Shown: positions 1 through 9,812 of the stretch, in pieces
Position numbering within the stretch: position 1 is the stretch's first letter
How the letters are laid out: every line of letters starts with the position of its first letter
Assembly: GCF_004324835.1 (NCBI RefSeq)
Contig: NW_021163032.1
Coordinates: 1,674,001-1,738,000 of the forward strand
DNA from: Dendronephthya gigantea
Taxonomy: Eukaryota; Cnidaria; Anthozoa; Malacalcyonacea; Nephtheidae
DNA length: 64,000 nt
Direction of reading: 5' to 3'
The notes under the pieces: model-generated
What the model was told of the DNA's origin: nothing
Databases searched by the model: none
The model's input: only the letters and a program-made list of their open reading frames with translations
Made by a program: the position numbers and the translations under genes

Positions 1-1057
1 CAATAACATGCGGACGTCAAAGTATTTGAGCATATGTTTCATATATCACTCGTTTTTGTCTTATAATTCACTTAATGTCAAACAACATTTCTTTTCATTG
101 AATGTCATTTCATAGCTTCCGGTTTGCTTTTGGGAAATCTAAGGGAAACACACGCGGTACAGGAATACAGCTTCAAATCTAGTTTCTCGTATGCGAACGG
201 ATCTCACATCAAAATGGAAATTAAACGTATTTCATTTGTCAATGCAACTCGTTCCATACGATACATTTATTTTTAAGAAAATTTATTAAACAATAATAAT
301 TTATTGAACCGAAACTGTTTTTAATTATGCGCAATAAAAAATCAATTATAAACTACGTATAAACAATATAGTTACAATCCCTGTAGTAATTCATAACCCT
401 TCTTACTGGTAATTTTCGGGTATATTCCGATTAGCATTATAATATATATTTACGGACACTTCGCACTTGTATTCTGAACGCACAAAGCTTACTCTAGCTT
501 GGGTATTTTTTCGACGTCGCATGAGAGATGTAATATTATGCTTTTGGTAATATTTCACAAAATACGAATCGTTTCTCCTTATAGGATTTAAGGGCTGTTT
601 TCCATTTTGCGCGCGAAGCGGAATTTTTCATTGTCTGCGCCGCTTGCATCATAGACAATCAAGAAGATTGTCTTCTCAATTGTCTATGCTTCCATGCGGA
701 ACTAATGTGAGAAAAACAAAGAAACATTTCGCTCTGCGCAATTAAAATTATGGAAACACACCAATTTTTTCAAGAATTTATGAACGAATTGTTCCATCAC
801 TGAAGAGAATGTCCTTTCCCCTAATATAAGTAAAGATAATGACTTAAAATAAAAGTCTCTTTAATTTCAAGCTATAATTGTTGCTTGCATTCTTCAAAAA
901 ACTACTCTACGCTGTTCTAGTTGTGGAATAAGTTTCACCTCATCTTTCTATCTTTCAACTGATAAAGACGCGCTTACTTCATAATCAAGCCGCTGACCGT
1001 ATATTGTACGCGGTATTTATACAAAACGGATTTAGAAACAGAAGGCATGGTGTTTAT
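1..1057. other. Left-edge intergenic sequence
   Basis: AT-rich sequence downstream of the first receptor gene. I see no coding exon in either strand. The only structure I can support is the short inverted-repeat element at about 590-763, listed separately. Confidence 0.5.
590..763. repeat. MITE-like inverted-repeat element
   Basis: The left end (GGGCTGTTTTCCAT, then GCGCGCGAAGCGGAA) is approximately the reverse complement of the right end (TTTCGCTCTGCGC, then ATGGAAACACACC). A second dyad in the middle (ATAGACAATCAAGAAGATTG and TCAATTGTCTAT) adds hairpin potential. The CGCGCGAAGCG core is shared with the clearer element in the presenilin intron at 22754-22912, so both may belong to one family. 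No clean target duplication was identified here. Confidence 0.45.
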
Positions 1058-1966
1058 TTAGTTCAAAGTATTCGCTGCCGCTACTCTGAAGCCACTGTTT
1101 CGCCAGAACACAAGACAGGGATTTACCAGAGAGTTTAGATACACCAATGTTGCTGCCACTGACCACAAAATATTGTACGTATCATGGTTACCAAGTTTCG
1201 TGGAGTTAAGAAAACCTCCAAAGGCCGGAAGACATATACGCAAGGAGTAGCAGGCTATGAGACTTGAAACAATTGCGAATGCGGTTACTGTTGATCTCAG
1301 GATCTTTTTTCGTGAAACGTTTTCCATGTTTGAAGGAGCTTGTGTGGTTTGAATGGCCTTTCGATGCCGAGACACAAGTTTGCATGTCCAACACCAGGTG
1401 AAAAACACGATGACGATCGTGCAACATATTATCCAAAACGAAACTCTCAAAACAAGTTCGGGATTAAGAAAAATACCGAGATTTTTTAGCAGTATAAGGA
1501 ACCAAGAAAGGAAAATCACGTTTGTCAAACGAGACGCGGTTATCATGTGTTGCAAACGGTACGGAAATGCTAAAGTTATGAACGTGTGCAAACTGAGAAT
1601 GACAATGGTTATCAACGAGAGCTCCAAGAACAACATGGATATTACGCCAACAAGTGCCGACAAAACACAGTTGACGTTCTCCGACAGACCTTTCCAAACG
1701 AAGGCGATGTACATTGGTTGTACAAAAGCCGTGATGCTAAAATCTGTGATAGCGAGGAGCAAAAATATCGTGGTCTGATGGGTGCGTAAACGACGGTTGC
1801 GATAGTAAACTATGATGACTAAACCGTTAGCCAGCGTCCCGAAGAAAGCAACAGCAATATTTACTATCATCAGTGCAGCTTGTATGGAAATTGCTTTTAT
1901 ACCTGTGTAAGAAAAAGTTATACCGCATACAACATCATTGTTGGACGGTCTTGAAGCAATAGACAT
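1058..1966 (-). CDS. Class A-like 7TM receptor, paralogue A
   Basis: Intronless gene for a 302-residue predicted plasma-membrane receptor. Seven hydrophobic segments fit the rhodopsin layout: TM1 with GTLANGLVI (N1.50), TM2 with LAITDF (D2.50), a Cys just before TM3 (ENVNC), TM4 with a Trp (LSWFLI), and TM7 with NSLVNPCLVF. The TM3-end DRY is replaced by HTF, TM6 lacks CWxP, and the Tyr of NPxxY is Val. The start MSIASRPSNNDVVC aligns with the starts of the neighbouring copies, especially MSSEFTSPNIDVIC in paralogue E. It is the leftmost of five same-strand tandem copies. The ligand cannot be read from sequence; the family resemblance is to the loosely amine/opsin-like intronless receptors expanded in cnidarians (inference). 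Confidence 0.85.
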   Translation of the reverse strand: MSIASRPSNNDVVCGITFSYTGIKAISIQAALMIVNIAVAFFGTLANGLVIIVYYRNRRLRTHQTTIFLLLAITDFSITAFVQPMYIAFVWKGLSENVNCVLSALVGVISMLFLELSLITIVILSLHTFITLAFPYRLQHMITASRLTNVIFLSWFLILLKNLGIFLNPELVLRVSFWIICCTIVIVFFTWCWTCKLVSRHRKAIQTTQAPSNMENVSRKKILRSTVTAFAIVSSLIACYSLRICLPAFGGFLNSTKLGNHDTYNILWSVAATLVYLNSLVNPCLVFWRNSGFRVAAANTLN

Positions 1967-3094
1967 GGTCGTTGTTTCCTTTTATGATTGTGTGCATGCG
2001 TCCTTTTTGTCACATTTTGCACAGTTTTAGTTTTTGTTTAAATTCGCTCAGTTGTAAAGATAAACCAACTGTTTAGAAGACATTTCATTGCTTGCTTGAG
2101 AACAAACGTGGGAGAGAGGCGCCGCAATAATCGTTTTCTGCCATGCATGTAATAATCATCTAAGCATCTGATTGGTTACTATGCTAGACTTCTGGCTTCT
2201 GATTGGTTCATGATCCATTATAACCTTGCTGTATTTCCAATACGGGGCCTTTTTTTACCTAAAAATCAAACAGCTGAAATGAGCTCGAAATTACACGTCT
2301 CTTTCATTTATTCCAGTAGCTTGTTACTTATTTGATATAAATTATTTATTTTTGAGACAAATTTACTAAGTCTATATAAGTAATTTATTTAACAAACATG
2401 GACACACCTTTTCACGCATGCGATTAAATAGAGAATAATACATGGATGCGCCGAATATGGAGAGAATGATGCAATTAACACAATAAAAAACCTCTTTTTT
2501 TTAAACTTTTTTACCCGCCTTCCTGATTCCAGATCGGTGGATCAAACACGATAATCGCACATGTGTTATTTTCGCTTTTCAAAATGCCGGATTCGTCAAT
2601 AAAACACCGCATATAATATAATAAAAATCAATAATTAACAACTTCGACGATATTGAACTCCATTAGATAGATCGTTTTCAATGATGACGAATATTTAATC
2701 TTTGTATTAATTGTTTACTTTCGCATATATAACCCGAGTATTATTGATAAAATATTCGCCGGGACACTTGTCACCTAAGCGCGCAAAGGATATATATAAC
2801 GTCGGAGTTATTGTTTTCACAACGAAGACGTGAAGCAATATTTCGTATTTAGGAACATTTTTGGGCACCGCAAATGTCTATTTCACTTAATCACAATACA
2901 TAGGATAAAGGATGGATGTTTTTAAAAGGAAAATCGTGGAAACATTTTAATTTTCTCCTAAGCATGCATTCCTGAACAAATTGTTCTATCACTTTCCAAA
3001 AAAACCTTATATGTTTTCCACTTTTCCTTACCACATGCTGAAGCTAAAATTGTAACGACTTGTGTTTTGAAGCGACGGTTTGAAATGAGCGAGT
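1967..3094. other. Intergenic between receptors A and B
   Basis: AT-rich spacer with no coding potential that I can support. It contains the upstream region of receptor A, including the paired inverted CCAAT boxes listed separately, and the downstream region of receptor B. Confidence 0.5.
2168..2210 (-). promoter_or_regulatory. Paired CCAAT boxes upstream of receptor A
   Basis: CTGATTGGTT occurs twice, 31 bp apart. On the minus strand each reads AACCAATCAG, an extended CCAAT box, about 200-245 bp upstream of the receptor A start codon. CCAAT boxes bound by NF-Y are a known animal promoter element. The promoter role here is inference from position and motif. Confidence 0.35.
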
Positions 3095-4012
3095 TTATCT
3101 ATACTTCAAAATATTCGCTGCTTCCCCTCGAAAGCCACTGTTTCGCCTGAAAACGAGGCAGGGATTTACCAGAGAGTTTGAATACATCAATGTTACCCCC
3201 ACTGACCACAAAATCTTGTACGTATTGGCGCCAAGTTTTGAATAATCTAAGAATTTTTTAAAGATGGTAAAACTCATGCACAAGCAGTAGCAAGCTATGA
3301 GACTTATCACAATGACGAATGCGGTTATTGTTGATCTCAGGATTTTTTGTTGAAAAACTTTTTGCATCGATGAAGGAACTTGGTTGGTTTGAATGGCCTT
3401 TCGATGTCGAGCAACAAGTTTGTATGTCCAACACCAGGTGAAAACGACGATGACGATTGCGGAGCATATTATCCAAAACGATGCTCCAACAACGCCATCG
3501 TAATCCAGAAAAATACCGAGATTTTTCAGCAATATAAGGAACCAAAAAAGGAAAACCACTTTAGTCACACGGGGCGTGGTGATCACTTTTTGCGAACAGT
3601 ACGGAAATGCTAAAGTCATGAACGTGTGCAAGCTGAGAATGACAATGGTTATCAACGAGAGCTCTAAGAAAAATATGGATATTACGGTAACAAGCGCCGC
3701 CGATACACAGCCGGGGCTCCAAAATAAACTTCTCCAAATGAAGACGACGTACATTGGCTGTACAAAAGCTGTGATGCTAAAATCTGTGATGGCGAGGAGC
3801 AGAAATATCGTCGTCTGATGGGTTCGTAAACGACGTTTGCGATAGTAAACTATGATGACTAAACCGTTAGCCAGCGTCCCGAAGAAAGCAATGACAATAT
3901 TTACTATCATTACTGCAGCTTGTAGAACAATCTCATTTATACCAACGGTAGGGACACACGCGGTAGATGCATATGTCGTCTCGATAGCCGACGTTGTGAG
4001 ATTACCAGGCAT
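3095..4012 (-). CDS. Class A-like 7TM receptor, paralogue B
   Basis: Intronless, 305 residues, with the same architecture as its neighbours. The N-terminus MPGNLTTSAIETT carries an N-glycosylation sequon (NLT). TM1 has GTLANGLVI, TM2 LAITDF, the TM3 end HTF in place of DRY, and TM7 NSLVNPCLVFRRNSGFR. A pre-TM3 Cys is present (SPGC). The N-terminus and the roughly 100 bp upstream of the ATG are nearly the same as in paralogue C, pointing to a recent tandem duplication of gene plus promoter. The start is supported because the reading frame upstream is interrupted while the MPGNL peptide is shared with C. Ligand and coupling are unknown. Confidence 0.85.
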   Translation of the reverse strand: MPGNLTTSAIETTYASTACVPTVGINEIVLQAAVMIVNIVIAFFGTLANGLVIIVYYRKRRLRTHQTTIFLLLAITDFSITAFVQPMYVVFIWRSLFWSPGCVSAALVTVISIFFLELSLITIVILSLHTFMTLAFPYCSQKVITTPRVTKVVFLFWFLILLKNLGIFLDYDGVVGASFWIICSAIVIVVFTWCWTYKLVARHRKAIQTNQVPSSMQKVFQQKILRSTITAFVIVISLIACYCLCMSFTIFKKFLDYSKLGANTYKILWSVGVTLMYSNSLVNPCLVFRRNSGFRGEAANILKYR

Positions 4013-4447
4013 AGTCGATGATTCCTCTAAACGTTTTTATGTGTACACGCCCTGGATGAACGTTCACGAAGTTCATTCAATAAAATGCAATATACAACTA
4101 CCGACACATAATAATTCTTATATAATTTAAACTTAAATAAAACTTATAACTTAAATAATGATATAATGTAAAATTATATAATTTCAATTGCGTACATGCA
4201 TATTTAATGCAATAAGATGCATGTTCAGTCATTAATTTACAAGATCTATGAGATACAAGATATATATATACAGCTGATTTGGGTATAAAAATCAACCAAT
4301 CCGAAGCCGGACCTTCGACAAAACCGAATTATCATTTCCTTCATTGCCTATGACTTCGACACTCGAAAATATCAAGTAATTTTATTATATTTAAGCGAAA
4401 ACACGCTTATTTTTTCCCTAACTGTAAATTAGAATTTAAATTTTTTG

Positions 4448-4506
<59 letters not shown>

Positions 4507-4518
4507 ATATATATATAT

Positions 4519-4566
<48 letters not shown>

Positions 4567-4654
4567 CCATTTGCAAAAACGTTGGCCGCAGATAGATAGA
4601 TAGATATGTACTCGAAGTCTAATTAGAATTGCATATTATTACATTTGCATGGGA

Positions 4655-4745
<91 letters not shown>

Positions 4746-4946
4746 CCATTTGCAAAAACGTTGGCCGCAGATAGATAGATAGATAGATACTCGAAGTCTA
4801 ATTAGAATTGCATATGATTACATTTGCATGGGATTTCTATAATATTACACAACATATGCAATTATAATTAGATTTCGAGTATCTATCTATATATCTATCT
4901 GCGGCCAACGTTTTTGCAAATGGGTGTATATATATATATATATATA

Positions 4947-4994
<48 letters not shown>

Positions 4995-5615
4995 TTTAAT
5001 AATTCGTAATATGTACCAAATATGTGTTTAGAATCACATATGAGTAGCTATAGAGTGCTTGATATACTGAAGTGTAGAGCTATAATAAGACGAGAATAAA
5101 TTTCAATAAACCTGGTTTACTTCATATGATTTTATTCACTACAAATTTGTTTCGTATAACAAGCAATGCTTACCACACTCATCAGGTGAATTTAATTTTT
5201 TCGCGCTATATAGTTGCCATGGTTATATAATGCTATTTACATGTTTGACGGAAAACGGAGAGCGTATATATATACATATACGTATTGTATTAGGTTAGAT
5301 TACTTGTCTTCAAGTAAAAAATGTTTTCAAAAGTGTATACAATTCTAAACATACCTCAACAAGTGTGCATGGCAGCTTTTTCCATTTTGTACATTAATTT
5401 TTGCAATATATATTAAAAGAGTATTTATATATAGTTAAAAAGTATTTTTCAATCATGCGCAATTATTAAAAATGAATTATTAACAACTTGAACAAAATTA
5501 AAATGTATAAAGTTATCATCAGGATTTCAAAAGAAATATCTAATGAAAATTTCGTTTTTTCATGCACAATTTTTCCTGCATATAACAGTAGTTGAAATGT
5601 CTGCATGATTGTCGT
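4013..5615. other. Intergenic between receptors B and C
   Basis: Non-coding. It starts with the receptor B upstream region that is shared with receptor C, then holds long (TA)n tracts with interspersed inverted 95-bp units (listed separately). The rest is AT-rich sequence in which I see nothing specific. Confidence 0.5.
4450..4991. repeat. (TA)n tracts with direct and inverted ~95-bp units
   Basis: Long TA dinucleotide runs flank a unit starting CACCCATTTGCAAAAACG, followed by a GATA run (TAGATAGATAGA). The unit occurs at about 4564-4655 and 4742-4835, and in reverse complement at about 4845-4929. The second and third copies face each other, so the single strand can fold into a hairpin of roughly 85 bp with a short loop. 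The (TA)n blocks are themselves self-complementary. Confidence 0.85.
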
Positions 5616-6536
5616 CTATTTGAAGATATTCTTCGCTGCTTCTCTAAAGCCACTGTTTCGCCAGAAAACGAGGCAGGGATTTAGCAAAGAGTTAAAATAC
5701 ATTAGTGTCGCCGCTATCATCCACAACATCGTGTGGCTCTTACAACCAAAATTTGAATAACTTTCCCAAAAAAAAAATTCCAAAGTGGTGAAACAAAGAT
5801 ATAAAGCGTAGCAGGCTATGAGACTGGCGACAATGACAAATGCGGTTACCGTTGATTTTAAGATCTTTTTCTGTGAAACGTTTTGCATGTTCGAAGGAAC
5901 TTGTGTGGTTTGAATGGCCTTTCGATGCCGAGACACAAGTTTGTATGTCCAACACCAGGTGAAAACCACGATGACGATGTCGCAGCATACAGATGTAAAC
6001 GTTGCTTTGTGGACAAGTTCAGGGGAAAACAGAGCAAAACAGAGAAGTTTTACTACTTTCAAAAGCCAAACGAAGAAAACCCCTTTTATCAAACGGGATG
6101 TGGTAATTGTGTTTTGCAAACGGTACGGAAATGCTAAAGTTGTGAACGTGTGTAGGCTGAGAATGACAATGGTTATCAACGAGAGCTCCAAGAAAAAGAT
6201 AGATAGTTGAAACATAAGTGCATCTAAAGCACCGTCGGGGTTCCCAAACAAACGTTTCCAAGCTACGACGACAAATATTGGCTGTACAAAAGCCGTGATA
6301 CTAAAATCTGTGATGGCGAGGAGCAAAAATATCGTGGTCTGATGGGTTCGTAAACGACGGTTGCGATAGTAAACTATGATGACTAAACCGTTAGCCAGCG
6401 TCCCGAAGAAAGCAATGACAATATTTACTATCATTACTGCAGCTTGCATAGCAATCTCATTTATACCAACGGTAGGGACACACTCGGTAGATGCATATGT
6501 CGTCTCGATAGCCGACGTTGTGAGATTACCAGGCAT
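5616..6536 (-). CDS. Class A-like 7TM receptor, paralogue C
   Basis: Intronless, 306 residues from the MPGNLTTS start, with a glycosylation sequon at NLT. An ATG 36 bp further upstream extends the frame by 12 codons (MYTFK...). I chose the inner ATG because it matches paralogue B, where the upstream frame is closed. The 7TM layout is GTLANGLVI in TM1, LAITDF in TM2, HTF instead of DRY after TM3, and NSLLNPCLVFWRNSGFR in TM7. The TM4-TM5 region is the most divergent from the other copies (VKLLCFALFSPELVHKATF), suggesting that the outer ligand-facing region changes faster than the core. It sits third in the same-strand cluster. Confidence 0.84.
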   Translation of the reverse strand: MPGNLTTSAIETTYASTECVPTVGINEIAMQAAVMIVNIVIAFFGTLANGLVIIVYYRNRRLRTHQTTIFLLLAITDFSITAFVQPIFVVVAWKRLFGNPDGALDALMFQLSIFFLELSLITIVILSLHTFTTLAFPYRLQNTITTSRLIKGVFFVWLLKVVKLLCFALFSPELVHKATFTSVCCDIVIVVFTWCWTYKLVSRHRKAIQTTQVPSNMQNVSQKKILKSTVTAFVIVASLIACYALYLCFTTLEFFFWESYSNFGCKSHTMLWMIAATLMYFNSLLNPCLVFWRNSGFREAAKNIFK

Positions 6537-6572
6537 AGTCGATGATTCCTCTAAAAGTTTAAACGTGTACAC

Positions 6573-7130
6573 GCCCTAGTTGGATGAATGTTCACGAAGT
6601 TCATTCAATAAAATGCAATATACAACTACCGACACAGTCACTATACCACTGAGCGTTCATGCGAGCATTAAATTGCTGCGGAAAAAACATATTAAAAAAT
6701 ACGAAACCGCGGTCAAATCGTGCGCGAGATGAAATCAATTATTCATAGCTACGATATCTTTATTATCTTTGTATTGTTTATTTAAGAGTTGGAGACTGTT
6801 GTGAGTGTTTTTTTAATAAACGCACGCGCTGACCATACAATGAACGAGTTCATCCATGCAGCGCTATAATCGTTTTAATACTGGCAAGGACCTATAATCT
6901 ATTACTATATACCTATAATCTATGACTATATACCTATAATCTATGAGTATATACCTATAATCTATGACTATATACCTATAATCTATGAGTATATACCTAT
7001 AATCTATGACTATATACCTATAATCTATGAGTATATACCTATAATCTATGACTATATACCTATAATCTATGACTATATACCTATATAATCTATGACTATA
7101 TCCCTATATAATCTATATCTGCACGTTTGC
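6573..7130. other. Intergenic between receptors C and D
   Basis: About the first 60 bp match the upstream region of receptor B (GAACTTCGTGAACATTCATC-like promoter sequence read on the minus strand). The second half is the 21-bp minisatellite listed separately. No gene is visible. Confidence 0.55.
6889..7115. repeat. 21-bp minisatellite, about 11 copies
   Basis: Tandem copies of a 21-bp unit built from ACCTATAATCTATGA followed by CTATAT or GTATAT. Copies alternate C/G at one position for several units, so a 42-bp higher-order unit is visible. The last two copies carry small length changes. It lies directly downstream of receptor D. Confidence 0.9.
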
Positions 7131-8042
7131 CTAGTTGAAGATATTCGCCGCCGCTTCCCTGAAGCCACTGTTTCGCCAGAAGATAAGACAGGGATTTAGC
7201 AGGGAATTTAAAAACATCAATGTTAGCGCTACCAACCACAAAATCTCGTGTGTACCACGATTAAGTTTTGCCAGGCTTAGAGAATTTCCTGAGATCCTTA
7301 AAGAAAGAGTCAAGGAGTAGCAGGCTATGAGACTGGCAACAATCGCGAATGCCGTTATTGTTGATCTTAGAATCTTTTTCTGTGAAACGTTTTGCACATT
7401 TGAAGGGGCTTGTGTGGTTTGAATATCCTTTCGATGCCGAGACACAAGTTTGTATGTCCAACACCAGGTGAAAACCACGATGACGATTGCAAAACATATT
7501 ATCCAGAATGATGCTTTCTTGGCAATTCCGTAGTTCAGAAACATGCAGGCATTTTTTAGCATTATCAGAAGCCAAAAGCAGGCGATCACTTTTGTCAAAC
7601 GGGACGTGGTAATTGTGTGTTGCAAACGGTACGGAAATGCTAAAGTTATGAACGTGTGCAAACTGAGAATGACAATTGTCATCAGCGAAAGATCCAGGAA
7701 CAAAATAGATAGTGGATATACGAGTAATGTCAAAACACAATCGTGGTTTCCAAACAGACGTTTCCAAACTATAGCGACGTACATTGGTTGTACAAAAGCC
7801 GTGATGCTAAAGTCTGCGAAGGCAAGAAGCAAATATATCGTGGTCTGGTGTGTTCGTAAACGACGGTTGCGATAATAAACTATAATGACTAAACCGTTAG
7901 CCAGCGTCCCGAAGAAAGCAATGACAATATTTACTATCATCAGCGCAGCTTGTATCGCAATTTCATTTATGCTCGAGAGAGTGTAAGAAGCGGCAAAATC
8001 ACATGCCGCCTTGATGTTGGAAGGTGTGGGGTCCTCTGGCAT
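7131..8042 (-). CDS. Class A-like 7TM receptor, paralogue D
   Basis: Intronless, 303 residues from the MPEDPTPSNIK start. The frame extends 18 codons further to another ATG (MKIYIRNF...), but the inner start aligns with paralogues A and E. TM1 has GTLANGLVI, TM2 has LAFADF, TM3 ends HTF in place of DRY, and TM7 is NSLLNPCLIFWRNSGFR. The pre-TM3 Cys is kept (NHDC). The intracellular loop between TM5 and TM6 is short (SRHRKDIQTTQAPSNVQNVS) and strongly conserved with the other copies. Receptor family is clear; ligand unknown. Confidence 0.84.
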   Translation of the reverse strand: MPEDPTPSNIKAACDFAASYTLSSINEIAIQAALMIVNIVIAFFGTLANGLVIIVYYRNRRLRTHQTTIYLLLAFADFSITAFVQPMYVAIVWKRLFGNHDCVLTLLVYPLSILFLDLSLMTIVILSLHTFITLAFPYRLQHTITTSRLTKVIACFWLLIMLKNACMFLNYGIAKKASFWIICFAIVIVVFTWCWTYKLVSRHRKDIQTTQAPSNVQNVSQKKILRSTITAFAIVASLIACYSLTLSLRISGNSLSLAKLNRGTHEILWLVALTLMFLNSLLNPCLIFWRNSGFREAAANIFN

Positions 8043-8801
8043 GATCGGCGATTTCCTTAGTCGTGGAGATATAAAATTCCGTATATAAATCTTCACAAAG
8101 TAAATTTAATATAATGCAAGATACAGGTATACCGACACAGACAGTACAACCGAACTTTTTTAATTAATACAGCAGCTTTATTTGATAACATAAATTACAT
8201 GTTGGAATAAAAGTAATAAAGATTACTTTATATTTGTCAAGTCATATATGCGCGATTAGAAATAATTTATACTAACAAATGAACAATATTTAACTCCACT
8301 TTAAAGAACGGATTCTTTCATGACGAATTTTTAATTTTTGTTATTTTCGAGTAACCCGATTATTTTCACTAGAACATTATGGAACACTTTTTCATTTTAA
8401 TTTAATTTAAGGACATTTGGTTTGTATATATACATATAAAGTAGATGAAAGTAGATATAAGTAAATGAAATTAAGTCTTAAAATGAATCACTACTCAGAG
8501 TTTCACGATTGTCTCCATCTTCAGGCGATTAAATTCAGTTCGTTACATCATAGATAGGCCTGAAATCTGTTTGTACTCAGTCTTCGACTACATTGTTTAC
8601 GCGCGCGGTCAGCTTCCACTGTCTGTACTAATTACTGTATTTAATACTGTAGTTAGTTAATTCCAAGATGGTTCTCCATAATCACTATATACATGCTATA
8701 TATGCCACAATAATTTTTGTACAGGCAAGTGTAGTGTTGCAGTTCATGGTTAAAAGCTTAGTGCGTTTTTTGCACGATATCGGTTTCAAAAGTCTTTTTG
8801 T
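8043..8801. other. Intergenic between receptors D and E
   Basis: AT-rich spacer. Near 8090-8140 it has a diverged copy of the promoter-proximal sequence seen upstream of receptors B and C (TAATGCAAGATACAGG and CCGACACAGAC). I see nothing else. Confidence 0.5.
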
Positions 8802-9719
8802 CTAATTGAAAATATTCTTCGCCGCTTCTCTGAACCCGCTGTTTCGCCAGAAAACAAGACTTGGATTTACCAGAGAGTTTGCGTACATCAATGTTAGCGC
8901 CAGCGACCACAAAAGCTCGTAGGTATTATGACCAAGTTTCGAGCGGTTTATTAAAGCTCGGAAAATCATAAAACACAGAGCCAAACAGTAGCAGGCTATG
9001 AGACTTGCAGCTATAGCGAGTGCGGTTATTGTCGATCTCAGAATCTTTCTTTGTGAAACGTTTTGCATCTTTGAAGGAACTTGTGTGGTTTGAATGGCCT
9101 TTCGATGCCGAGACACAAGTTTGTATGTCCAACACCAGGTAAAAACCACGATAGCGATTCCACAGATGACGACAGCAAACGCTATTCTCATGGTATTCAT
9201 GTAATCTAGGAAAATTCCGAGATTTTTTAGCAGTATTAGTAGCCAGGAAAAGACAGTGACTATTATCAAGCGGAACCTTGTACCGTTTTGCAAACGGTAT
9301 GGATATGCTAAAGTTATGTACGTGTGCAAGCTAAGAATAACATTTGTTATCAACGAGAGCTCCAAAAACAACATGGATAATGCACTAGCTACGACTGCTA
9401 AAACACAATCGTAGTTCCCAAATAAACGTTTCCAAATTATGACGGCATTCATTGGCTCTACAAAGGCTGTGATGCTAAAGTCTGTGATGGCGAGGAGCAG
9501 AAATATCGTCGTCTGATGGGTTCGTAAACGACGGTTGCGATAGTAAACTATGATGACTAAACCGGCGTTAGCCAGCGTCCCGAAGACAGCAATGACAATA
9601 TTTACTATCATTACAACAGAATTCAATGCTGCTTGTAATGTATTTGTATTTCTGAAAGGATAAGAAGCGGGTATATCGCATATCACGTCGATGTTAGGAC
9701 TTGTGAACTCACTAGACAT
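8802..9719 (-). CDS. Class A-like 7TM receptor, paralogue E
   Basis: Intronless, 305 residues from the MSSEFTSPN start, which aligns with paralogue A. An in-frame ATG 93 bp upstream (MACILDFIK...) is less likely. It is the most diverged member: TM1 is GTLANAGLVI with one extra residue, the TM3 end is HTY (closest of the set to a DRY-like Tyr), and TM7 is NSLVNPSLVFWRNSGFR. TM2 LAITDF and the pre-TM3 Cys (NYDC) are kept. It is the rightmost copy and ends the cluster next to KAT5, which lies on the opposite strand. Confidence 0.84.
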   Translation of the reverse strand: MSSEFTSPNIDVICDIPASYPFRNTNTLQAALNSVVMIVNIVIAVFGTLANAGLVIIVYYRNRRLRTHQTTIFLLLAITDFSITAFVEPMNAVIIWKRLFGNYDCVLAVVASALSMLFLELSLITNVILSLHTYITLAYPYRLQNGTRFRLIIVTVFSWLLILLKNLGIFLDYMNTMRIAFAVVICGIAIVVFTWCWTYKLVSRHRKAIQTTQVPSKMQNVSQRKILRSTITALAIAASLIACYCLALCFMIFRALINRSKLGHNTYELLWSLALTLMYANSLVNPSLVFWRNSGFREAAKNIFN

Positions 9720-9812
9720 ATTGTCGATGTTACCTCTGAAACCTTCAGATGTAAACGTCCTGAATATATAATTTGAAAAAAAAAGTTTAATAAAATCCAA
9801 TATACAGGCCAC

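Noticed and set aside
1353-1778. Opposite-strand open frames within the receptor genes
   Set aside because: They recur at the same place in all paralogues only because the coding strand is conserved; their products have no domain features.
6889-7115. CRISPR array
   Set aside because: Units are head-to-tail without unique spacers; it is an animal minisatellite. The same applies to 10571-10735, 57160-58000 and 61495-61835.
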